Shown: positions 1 to 4,638 of the stretch, piece by piece
Layout: each line of letters starts with the position of its first letter
How positions within the stretch are numbered: the stretch's first letter is position 1
NCBI GenBank assembly: GCA_002278985.1
Contig: NCJP01000131.1
Coordinates: 1-5,091, forward strand
Length of the DNA: 5,091 nucleotides
Reading direction: 5' to 3'
Source: Erythrobacter sp. 34-65-8
Lineage (GTDB): Bacteria; Pseudomonadota; Alphaproteobacteria; Sphingomonadales; Sphingomonadaceae
Program-made: the position numbers and the translations under genes
Notes under the pieces: generated by a model
What the model saw: only the letters and a program-made list of their open reading frames with translations
Database searches by the model: none
What the model was told of the DNA's origin: nothing

Positions 1-1065
1 CCGCTGGATGCCGTTCTCGTCATCCGAGTGGATCACCACGCAGGCGCCGGCCTGATAGAGCAGCGCACCGTTTTCCGGAATGCCGTCGTAGCTTTCCATC
101 TTGAAGCCGTACCAGTCAGCCCAGATGGCCGAGCAGACGTCGCTTTCGCGCAGCAGATCGCCGATCTTGTAACTCTCGACGGCGTGATGGAAGGCGGTGA
201 CCTTGTAGCCCATCTCTTTGGCCATATCGAGCACCAGCGCCATTTCGTCGGCCCGGTAGCAGTGGTTGTGGACCAGGATTTCCCCGTCGAGCACGCCCTT
301 CAGGGTTTCCTTGGCGAGATCGCGCTTCTTGCCGTCATAGGCCTTGGCATCGAACCAGGTCTGGCGGTTGACCGCGAAGTTACCCATCCGGGTGGAGGGG
401 GCGCGGCCCTTCCCGCCATAGACCCGCTTGGGATTCTCGCCGCAGGCCATCTTCAGGCCATTGGGCGCGCCGGGGAACTTCATCCCCTGCACGGTGCGCG
501 AGGCCACGTTCTTGAGCGTGACGGTGCGCCCGCCAAACAGGTTGGCCGAGCCCGGCAGGATCTGCAGCGAGGTGATCCCGCCATTGGCGAGCGCGCGGGT
601 GAAGCCCGGGTCCTGCGGCCAGACCGAATGCTCCGCCCAGACTTCGGGCGTGGCCGGGCTGGTCGCCTCATTGCCATCCGAATGCGCTTCGACCGACGGC
701 GTCGGGTAGTCGCCCAGATGGCTGTGAATGTCGATGATGCCGGGGGTGACGTATTTGCCGGTCCCATCGACCCGGGTGTAGCCCGCCGGGATGGCGAGGT
801 CCGCACCGCCGACTGCAACCACCTTGCCCCCGCTGAACAGCACCGTACCATTGTCGATACGCTGTCCGGCGCCATCAAACACTGTCGCCCCGACCAGCGC
901 GGTCGCCGCGCCGGGATAGGGTTTGTAGGTCGAAGCATAGGGCGCCTCGCCCTTCGTGGCGGACGGGCCCGATGATGCCGAAGCAACTGTGTCCGGCGTC
1001 CCGTTAGTGGTGCAGGCAGAGAGGGCCAGCGCCCCCCCGATGGCGGTGAACGTGCGATAGCGCAT
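1..1065 (-). CDS. Amidohydrolase lipoprotein, imidazolonepropionase-like (C-terminus beyond window)
   Basis: A metal-dependent hydrolase of the amidohydrolase superfamily. 355 codons are visible, read from ATG at 1065; the C-terminus lies outside the left edge, so no stop is seen. The N-terminus has a short basic segment, a hydrophobic stretch and the lipobox LSAC with Cys18, indicating lipoprotein export; Thr at +2 fits outer-membrane sorting (rule known from other bacteria). After a Ser/Ala/Thr-rich linker comes the beta-sandwich start (about 55-105), then the first metal motif IDIHSHLGD (His114, His116), the GLKMACGENPKR segment (205-214), VHNHCYRADE (His266, His268), FHHAVES (His293, His294) and IHSDDE (Asp348/349). 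These match the usual HxH, His, His, Asp metal set. It lies 28 bp behind the POT transporter on the same strand, probably in one operon, which suggests hydrolysis of peptides or related amides in the envelope. The true substrate cannot be read from sequence; family annotations of imidazolonepropionase or prolidase are often wrong. Confidence 0.93.
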   Translation of the reverse strand, partial: MRYRTFTAIGGALALSACTTNGTPDTVASASSGPSATKGEAPYASTYKPYPGAATALVGATVFDGAGQRIDNGTVLFSGGKVVAVGGADLAIPAGYTRVDGTGKYVTPGIIDIHSHLGDYPTPSVEAHSDGNEATSPATPEVWAEHSVWPQDPGFTRALANGGITSLQILPGSANLFGGRTVTLKNVASRTVQGMKFPGAPNGLKMACGENPKRVYGGKGRAPSTRMGNFAVNRQTWFDAKAYDGKKRDLAKETLKGVLDGEILVHNHCYRADEMALVLDMAKEMGYKVTAFHHAVESYKIGDLLRESDVCSAIWADWYGFKMESYDGIPENGALLYQAGACVVIHSDDENGIQR

Positions 1066-1074
1066 GGGTCGTGC

Positions 1075-1080
1075 TTCTCC
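1075..1080 (-). promoter_or_regulatory. Ribosome binding site of the amidohydrolase gene
   Basis: On the minus strand GGAGAA sits 9 nt before the ATG at 1065, inside the 28-bp gap behind the transporter stop (TAA at 1096-1094). This fixes the start that gives an intact lipoprotein signal peptide. No promoter is evident in so short a gap, which supports cotranscription with the transporter. Confidence 0.75.
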
Positions 1081-1093
1081 GGCTGACGGGATT

Positions 1094-2743
1094 TTACGGG
1101 CGGGTGGCGGGATGAACGCCAGCCTGTTGCGCTTCGAGACCTGCCTCGCTTTGCCCGGCAAGATCATTGCCGACATCGTCATCACGCAGGGTGTCGAGGT
1201 GCATCATCTTTCGGATGACAGGGCTGATCACGATGACCGCAACCCCCACGCCGACTGCCACCCAGCCGATCTGGCTGTAAACCGCGAGCACGGTTTCCTT
1301 GGCAGCGCCTTCGCCCGACGCGGCTTCCGAGCCGGTTGCTGCCGCAATCAGGCCGGCCGCGAAGTTGCCGGTTGCTGACGCGAAGAACCAGGTGCCCATG
1401 ATCAGCGATGCCATGTGAGCCGGGGCAAGCCGGTTCATCGCGCTGAGGCCGACCGGGCTGAGGCACAGCTCGCCGGTGGTGTGCAGCAGGTAGATCAGGA
1501 ACACGAAGATCACCGGGGTCATGGCTTCCATGCCCACCGCGTTTGCACCGGCCACCAGCACCAGGAAGCCTGCGCCGAGCTGGATGATCGCCAGGCCGAA
1601 CTTCGCCGGGGTCGATGGTTCCAGACCCTTGCGGGCAAGCCAGGTCCACAGCCCTGCGAAGAGCGGTGCGAGCAGGATGATGTAGATCGGGTTGATCGAC
1701 TGGAAGATCGAGGCCGAAACGCCCTGCCGGTCGACATAGCGGTCAGTGAACAGGTTGAGGCTGGAACCGGCCTGCTCGAACAGGGCCCAGAACAGGATCG
1801 AGCCGATGATCAGGAAGATCGCGGCGAAGATCCGGTCCCGGTCGTGGCCGCCGATCTTGATTGCTTCCCAGATCACGAAGGCGACCAGCAATCCGCCGAA
1901 CACGCCCAGGATGCTGCCGACGATCGCCTGGTTCTGCACCAGCCACCAGGTCACCGCCACCGCGCCGACGCCGACGAGATAGAGGAACCATTCGAACTTG
2001 ATGCCCATGAACGGGCTGGCCAGCTTTTCCGGCACGCTGCTCTCGCCCTTGCCGAGCAGGAGCGGCTTGAACACGATGAACACGACGAGGCCCAGCAACA
2101 TGCCGAAACCAGCCGCGCCGAAACCGTAGGCCCAGCCATAGGTCTGGCCGAGGTATCCGGCGATGATCGTGCCGACCGCCGCGCCCACGTTGATGCCCAT
2201 GTAGAAGATCGTGTAGGCACCGTCGCGCCGGATGTCGGTGCGCGGATAGAGCTGCCCGACGATCACGGAGATGTTGGCTTTCAGGAAGCCAGAACCGACG
2301 ATGATGAAGGCCAGCGCGAGCCAGAACACGTCGATCATCGGATTGGCCTGGCCCAGCGAGCCGTCGCCTTCGAACGCCATGAAGAAGTGCCCGAAGGTCA
2401 GCAGCACCGCCCCGAACAGCACCGCCTTGCGCTGGCCCAGGTACTTGTCTGCCAGATAGCCGCCGAGGACCGGCGCGATATAGACCAGCGCAGTGTAGGC
2501 ACCGTAGATGACCGAGGCTTTCTCGTCGTTGTAGAGCCAGTGCTGGGTCAGGTAGAAGATCAGCAGTGCCCGCATCCCGTAATAGGAAAAGCGCTCCCAC
2601 ATTTCGGCGAAGAACAACACGAACAGCCCCTTGGGATGTCCTGCAAATTCCGGCTTGGGTGAGGTCACGATGGCTGCGCCACCGATCAGCAGCAGCACCA
2701 GAAATGCTGCTGCGACGGTGACGATGATCTGTTCCAGTGTCAC
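1094..2743 (-). CDS. Proton-dependent oligopeptide transporter, POT/PTR2 family
   Basis: An inner-membrane symporter of the major facilitator superfamily that imports di- and tripeptides with protons. From GTG at 2743 it is 549 residues, longer than many 12-helix members and in line with bacterial POTs that have two extra central helices. Visible motifs: ExxER in helix 1 (AEMWERFSYYG, Glu47, Glu50, Arg51), needed for proton coupling in characterised members; the DKYLGQRK loop after helix 2 (Asp99); the PTR2 signature FYMGINVGA (about 180-188); FEQAGSS in helix 7 (Glu near 322); and GELCLSPVGL in helix 10 (Glu near 424). The linker helices fall around FEWFLYLVGVGAVAV and the following 40 residues. 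The frame stays open upstream to another GTG at 2839, but that would add 32 non-membrane residues, lacks a good ribosome site, and would put the operator palindrome inside the gene. It leads the amidohydrolase and is divergent from a GntR regulator. The exact peptide preference is unknown. Confidence 0.95.
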   Translation of the reverse strand: MTLEQIIVTVAAAFLVLLLIGGAAIVTSPKPEFAGHPKGLFVLFFAEMWERFSYYGMRALLIFYLTQHWLYNDEKASVIYGAYTALVYIAPVLGGYLADKYLGQRKAVLFGAVLLTFGHFFMAFEGDGSLGQANPMIDVFWLALAFIIVGSGFLKANISVIVGQLYPRTDIRRDGAYTIFYMGINVGAAVGTIIAGYLGQTYGWAYGFGAAGFGMLLGLVVFIVFKPLLLGKGESSVPEKLASPFMGIKFEWFLYLVGVGAVAVTWWLVQNQAIVGSILGVFGGLLVAFVIWEAIKIGGHDRDRIFAAIFLIIGSILFWALFEQAGSSLNLFTDRYVDRQGVSASIFQSINPIYIILLAPLFAGLWTWLARKGLEPSTPAKFGLAIIQLGAGFLVLVAGANAVGMEAMTPVIFVFLIYLLHTTGELCLSPVGLSAMNRLAPAHMASLIMGTWFFASATGNFAAGLIAAATGSEAASGEGAAKETVLAVYSQIGWVAVGVGVAVIVISPVIRKMMHLDTLRDDDVGNDLAGQSEAGLEAQQAGVHPATRP

Positions 2744-2750
2744 TTGGCTG

Positions 2751-2758
2751 CTTCCCCC
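2751..2758 (-). promoter_or_regulatory. Ribosome binding site deciding the GTG start of the POT gene
   Basis: The minus strand reads GGGGGAAG, 7 nt before GTG at 2743. This purine run favours that start over the in-frame GTG at 2839. The protein then begins VTLEQIIVTVAAAFLVLL, going almost directly into a membrane segment. Confidence 0.65.
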
Positions 2759-2819
2759 GAAGGCTTTGTCATTGGCAATCAGTTTGCCTGAAGCCGCGCA
2801 CCCTAGCGCCTCAATCACC

Positions 2820-2842
2820 CGTGTGAAGCGTAGTTTCACACG
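2820..2842. promoter_or_regulatory. Perfect palindrome, probable operator of the GntR regulator
   Basis: Arms CGTGTGAA (2820-2827) and TTCACACG (2835-2842) are exact reverse complements around the 7-nt spacer GCGTAGT. The site lies in the 188-bp region between the divergent transporter and GntR starts, where a dimeric regulator could control both. The inner TGTGA/TCACA halves resemble a CRP site, but the gap between them is 9 nt rather than 6, so a CRP-type protein is unlikely. No convincing -35/-10 pair was found in the region on either strand; TATTAT at 2896-2901 is a possible -10 for the regulator gene but has no matching -35. Binding by the adjacent GntR is an inference from position. Confidence 0.55.
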
Positions 2843-2919
2843 AAACCGCCCGGCTCGCCCTGTTTTCCACGGAGCGCGCCTTGTGCGCCGCGCTGTATTA
2901 TGGCACTGACGCAGTGAAC

Positions 2920-2925
2920 GGAGAA
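2920..2925 (+). promoter_or_regulatory. Ribosome binding site of the GntR gene
   Basis: GGAGAA lies 6 nt before ATG at 2932. It supports that start over the in-frame TTG at 2881, which would add 17 residues not typical of the family. Confidence 0.7.
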
Positions 2926-2931
2926 CTTCGG

Positions 2932-3273
2932 ATGCCCCAGCAGAGCCGCCCGGTCTATCTCAAGCTGCGCGACCAGATTGCCGCAGCCATCATTGGCGGT
3001 GAATATGCCGAAGGCCAGATGTTGCCGTCGGTGCGCGCCTATGCTGCGCAGCAGGGGGCCAATCCGCTGACAGTGGCGAAAGCGTACCAGCAGTTCCAGT
3101 CGGATGGCCTGGTCGAGGTGCAGCGCGGGGTGGGCATGTACGTGGTGCCGGGGGCCGCGGATCGGCTTCGCGCCCGGGAGCGCACCCAGTTCATCGAGCG
3201 CGAATGGCCGGAGATCCGCGCCCGGATGGAGCAGCTCGGGATCGAGCCGGCAGAGTTGCTCGAACGCCGCTGA
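2932..3273 (+). CDS. GntR-family transcriptional regulator, short YtrA-like type
   Basis: A 113-residue DNA-binding protein. Residues 8-72 form the GntR winged helix: PVYLKLRDQIAAAI (helix 1), the LPSVRAYAAQQGANPLTVAKAYQQF helix-turn-helix (31-55, with the typical NPxTVxKAY recognition helix), and the wing VEVQRGVGMYVV (61-72). The remaining 40 residues are a charged helical tail, too short for the FCD, UTRA or aminotransferase effector domains of other GntR groups, which places it in the YtrA subfamily by size. It is transcribed away from the POT/amidohydrolase genes with a palindrome between them, so the likely job is repression of that operon and of itself. Described YtrA proteins usually sit with ABC transporter genes; none is visible here. 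The effector, if any, is unknown. Confidence 0.92.
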   Translation: MPQQSRPVYLKLRDQIAAAIIGGEYAEGQMLPSVRAYAAQQGANPLTVAKAYQQFQSDGLVEVQRGVGMYVVPGAADRLRARERTQFIEREWPEIRARMEQLGIEPAELLERR

Positions 3274-3305
3274 GCCCAGCCCATGGGATAAAAACGACAC
3301 AATGG

Positions 3306-3320
3306 CGGATTGCCAATCCG
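3306..3320. repeat. 15-bp palindrome in the ihfB upstream region
   Basis: Arms CGGATTG (3306-3312) and CAATCCG (3314-3320) are exact reverse complements about a single C. A 1-nt centre is too tight for an RNA hairpin loop, so a DNA-protein site is more likely than a terminator, and no T-run follows. It lies 33 bp after the GntR stop and 116 bp before the ihfB start. Its binding protein is unknown. Confidence 0.45.
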
Positions 3321-3321
3321 T

Positions 3322-3344
3322 GACAACTTTGGCACAAAGTCGTC
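3322..3344. repeat. Near-perfect 10+3+10 inverted repeat upstream of ihfB
   Basis: Arms GACAACTTTG (3322-3331) and CAAAGTCGTC (3335-3344) pair at 9 of 10 positions around GCA; the one mismatch is 3325 against 3341. It begins 2 nt after the neighbouring 15-bp palindrome. It could be an operator or an RNA hairpin with a short loop; without a T-run it is not a classical terminator for the GntR gene. Confidence 0.5.
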
Positions 3345-3359
3345 TCGGGGCGCTTTACA
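3329..3359 (+). promoter_or_regulatory. Possible ihfB promoter
   Basis: TTGGCA at 3329-3334 matches five of six bases of a -35 box, and TTTACA at 3354-3359 is a weak -10 with a 19-nt spacer, longer than ideal. If real, the inverted repeat at 3322-3344 would cover the -35 box, giving a simple route to repression. The pairing is a guess from pattern only. Confidence 0.25.
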
Positions 3360-3423
3360 GGGAACAACGACTGCGGTTCGCGCGGGCAAGCTGGTCAGGC
3401 CTGCCTCCAACCAGCCGGTCGGC

Positions 3424-3428
3424 GGGAG
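3424..3428 (+). promoter_or_regulatory. Ribosome binding site of ihfB
   Basis: GGGAG is 7 nt before ATG at 3436. The frame is open further upstream to 3310, but only the ATG at 3436 gives a normal-length IHF subunit. Confidence 0.7.
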
Positions 3429-3435
3429 TAGTGGA

Positions 3436-3717
3436 ATGATCCGATCTGAGCTGGTTCAGGCGCTGGCCAAGGAAAACCCCGACCTGCGCGCGGATGAAGT
3501 GGAAAAGGTGGTCGACATCTTTTTCGAGGAAATCACCAACCGGCTGGTCGATGGCGGGCGGGTGGAACTGCGCGGTTTCGGCGCTTTCTCCATCCGGTCA
3601 CGTGAGCCGCGGCAGGGCCGCAACCCCCGCACCGGCGAGCCGGTCTCTGTGCCCGGCAAGCGCGTCCCCTATTTCAAGCCGGGCAAGGAAATCCGCGACC
3701 GCCTAAACGCCGACTGA
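3436..3717 (+). CDS. ihfB: Integration host factor subunit beta
   Basis: A 93-residue nucleoid protein that pairs with IHF alpha to bind specific sites in the minor groove and bend DNA sharply, assisting promoter architecture, recombination and replication control. The whole HU/IHF fold is present: N-terminal helices starting [15 protein letters not shown] and ending at [11 protein letters not shown], the conserved core [12 protein letters not shown] (43-54), the DNA-embracing arm [21 protein letters not shown] (56-76) with the intercalating proline at 64, and the closing helix [19 protein letters not shown] followed by VPxKxVPxFKPGKE is the IHF-beta pattern rather than HU or IHF-alpha. Length agrees with the usual 93-100. 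In many proteobacteria ihfB follows rpsA; here the upstream gene is a GntR regulator, so it probably has its own promoter. tRNA-Leu follows after 58 bp. Confidence 0.95.
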   Translation: MIRSELVQALAKENPDLRADEVEKVVDIFFEEITNRLVDGGRVELRGFGAFSIRSREPRQGRNPRTGEPVSVPGKRVPYFKPGKEIRDRLNAD

Positions 3718-3733
3718 CCGGCATTTCCCCCGC

Positions 3734-3759
3734 TTGCCTTTCCACACTGCCCGTATAGG
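3734..3759 (+). promoter_or_regulatory. Possible tRNA-Leu promoter
   Basis: TTGCCT (3734-3739) and TATAGG (3754-3759) lie just ahead of the tRNA, with the -10 placed to start transcription roughly 10 nt before the mature 5' end. The 14-nt spacer is short, so the -35 assignment is weak. The TATAGG element is the stronger half. Confidence 0.35.
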
Positions 3760-3765
3760 GCTTGG

Positions 3766-3776
3766 CCGGTCGTGCG
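3766..3776 (+). repeat. 11-bp direct repeat, copy 1, at the tRNA 5' end
   Basis: CCGGTCGTGCG ends on the first base of the tRNA-Leu gene. An identical copy lies at 3902-3912, 41 bp beyond the tRNA 3' end. No integrase or other mobile gene is visible, so an attachment site is not supported; it may be chance in GC-rich DNA or a trace of a local duplication. Confidence 0.4.
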
Positions 3777-3860
3777 CGGGTGTGGCGGAATGGTAGACGC
3801 CGGGGACTTAAAATCCCCTGATCCTCGATCGTGCGGGTTCGAGTCCCGCCACCCGCACCA
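3776..3860 (+). tRNA. tRNA-Leu(UAA)
   Basis: An 85-nt class II tRNA. The acceptor stem GCGGGTG (3776-3782) pairs fully with CACCCGC (3850-3856), followed by discriminator A and an encoded CCA (3858-3860). The anticodon stem GGGGA/TCCCC (3802-3806, 3814-3818) encloses the loop CTTAAAA, with anticodon TAA at 3809-3811 reading UUA and, by wobble, UUG. The long variable arm (3819-3832) and the T arm GCGGG-TTCGAGT-CCCGC (3833-3849) are intact. The long variable arm and the A discriminator fit leucine. It reads codons that are rare in such GC-rich genomes. Confidence 0.97.
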
Positions 3861-3901
3861 CCCGACGACCGAATGAGGCGGCCCTGACGTCTTAAGCCGG
3901 T

Positions 3902-3912
3902 CCGGTCGTGCG
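3902..3912 (+). repeat. 11-bp direct repeat, copy 2, downstream of the tRNA
   Basis: Exact second copy of CCGGTCGTGCG from 3766-3776. Part of it (3903-3909) also forms the right arm of the inverted repeat with 3865-3871. Confidence 0.4.
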
Positions 3913-4147
3913 TTAAGATTCTGCTTTGACACAAGTTTATCGCCAGACGCCCGCTTTTCCGGGCCGTCTCTCTGGTCGGCGAGGTCACGGATGAGAGCAT
4001 TTTAACGTCCTGTTGACTGTTTCCATCAACCTTTTCCAGCAGCCATTCGCCTATTTCTTGCCCTCGAAACAAGCTTGTCGCCGGGGAACCCGGGACGGCC
4101 GTGATGGACGGAAAAAGCTGATCGAAAGCGGGTCGCACGAACGCTTC

Positions 4148-4153
4148 GAGGGA
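4148..4153 (+). promoter_or_regulatory. Ribosome binding site supporting a TTG start
   Basis: GAGGGA lies 7 nt before TTG at 4161. The frame is closed by TGA at 4119-4121 and no ATG or GTG lies between, so this site makes TTG the best start for the PilZ gene. The nearby ATG at 4154 is in another frame. Confidence 0.6.
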
Positions 4154-4160
4154 ATGGACA

Positions 4161-4481
4161 TTGGAAGAGGATCATGGCGAGCCGCCGTCAAAATTGCCGC
4201 CGGTCCGCTCGACGGAACGCCGCCGCTTCGTGGCAGCGGGGTTTCTGCGTGCCGGCAACGGGTTCGCCGCTGGGGTGAAGGTGACTGACATCTCCCTGAC
4301 CGGGGCACGGGTCCAGGGCCTGTCGCCCTGTTTCGAGACCGGGACGACTGTTCAGATCAGCTTCCAGGGCATCGGACCATTGCTGGCGCGGGTCCGCTGG
4401 CAGGATACCAGCTCGATCGGGATAGAGTTCGAAAGGCCGCTGCATGTCTCGGTTTTCGACTGGCTGTCATCGTCTTACTAG
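4161..4481 (+). CDS. Single PilZ-domain protein, probable cyclic-di-GMP receptor
   Basis: A 106-residue soluble protein made of little more than one PilZ domain. PilZ domains bind cyclic di-GMP through an arginine motif and a D/NxSxxG turn, and relay the signal to motility, polysaccharide or cell-cycle partners. Both are visible: RSTER (16-20, RxxxR) and DISLTG (43-48). The barrel continues through VQISFQG, LLARVRW (Trp80) and IGIEFERP. No membrane segment, signal peptide or output domain is seen, so it probably acts as a small adaptor. The gene starts with TTG; a later in-frame GTG within the arginine-rich beginning of the domain would remove RxxxR. It stands 157 bp ahead of a second PilZ gene with the same motif spacing. 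The partner and pathway cannot be inferred. Confidence 0.87.
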   Translation: MEEDHGEPPSKLPPVRSTERRRFVAAGFLRAGNGFAAGVKVTDISLTGARVQGLSPCFETGTTVQISFQGIGPLLARVRWQDTSSIGIEFERPLHVSVFDWLSSSY

Positions 4482-4554
4482 GCGCAATTCATCTACCCTG
4501 AAGTTTACCGGCGTTTAGGCAGAAATGCCGATGCTGCCCCATGGCGAACCTTAA

Positions 4555-4586
4555 ACCCTTGCGCACACAAGCGGTCGCTCAAGGGT
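4555..4586. repeat. Inverted repeat between the two PilZ genes
   Basis: ACCCTTG (4555-4561) and CAAGGGT (4580-4586) are exact reverse complements 18 nt apart, with two further pairs inside after one mismatch. No T-run follows on the plus strand, so it is a weak terminator candidate for the first PilZ gene; it could also be an operator or leader hairpin for the second. A smaller hairpin, GGCA-GAAA-TGCC, lies at 4518-4529. Confidence 0.4.
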
Positions 4587-4638
4587 AGGCAGACTACACC
4601 TCGGCTTGCCTGGCAGGTCAGGTGCGGATCGCAGAGTG

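Larger units (their letters stand above)
3861..4160. other. 300-bp intergenic region with no supported gene
   Basis: No believable protein or RNA gene is seen on either strand. It holds a 7-bp inverted repeat, ACGACCG (3865-3871) with CGGTCGT (3903-3909), just after the tRNA; it could stop or process the transcript but lacks a T-run. A perfect -35 hexamer TTGACA at 3926-3931 has no good -10 at the right distance. A GATTC site at 3917-3921 fits the GANTC methylation motif known in alphaproteobacteria. GTTGA (4012-4016) and TCAAC (4026-4030) form a small inverted repeat in a locally AT-richer patch (about 3998-4035), a plausible place for the promoter of the downstream PilZ gene. Confidence 0.5.

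Noticed and set aside
28..975. Long plus-strand reading frame of 315 codons
   Set aside because: It is antisense to the amidohydrolase, whose motifs and lipobox are unmistakable. Long shadow frames are normal in GC-rich DNA.
1415..2662. 415-codon plus-strand reading frame rich in Asp, Glu, Gln and His
   Set aside because: It is the antisense of the POT transporter. The composition is what a hydrophobic membrane protein gives on the other strand, and there is no family resemblance or ribosome site.
2822..2840. CRP/FNR-like site TGTGA...TCACA
   Set aside because: The halves are separated by 9 nt rather than the 6 nt of a CRP site, and the longer palindrome reads better as a GntR operator.
3329..3346. 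Sigma-54 promoter at TTGGCACAAAG
   Set aside because: TGGCAC matches the -24 element, but the bases where TTGC should lie at -12 do not match.
3865..3909. Rho-independent terminator after tRNA-Leu
   Set aside because: A 7-bp stem is present but the loop is about 31 nt and no T-run follows, so a terminator call is not supported.
3766..3912. Phage or island attachment site at the tRNA
   Set aside because: The repeat is not a copy of the tRNA 3' end, and no integrase or foreign gene is in the window.
3926..3931. Perfect TTGACA -35 box downstream of the tRNA
   Set aside because: No plausible -10 hexamer occurs 15-19 nt downstream (sequence there is GCCCGC-like), so it is not called as a promoter.
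4001..4030. CtrA binding site around TTTTAACGTCC
   Set aside because: Only a half-site is present; the second TTAA at the 7-nt spacing is missing.
3669..4138. Minus-strand frames containing WRDSNPHDRGSGDFKSP and GGTRTRTIEDQGILSP
   Set aside because: These peptides are translations of the antisense of the tRNA-Leu gene, a well-known source of false hypothetical proteins.
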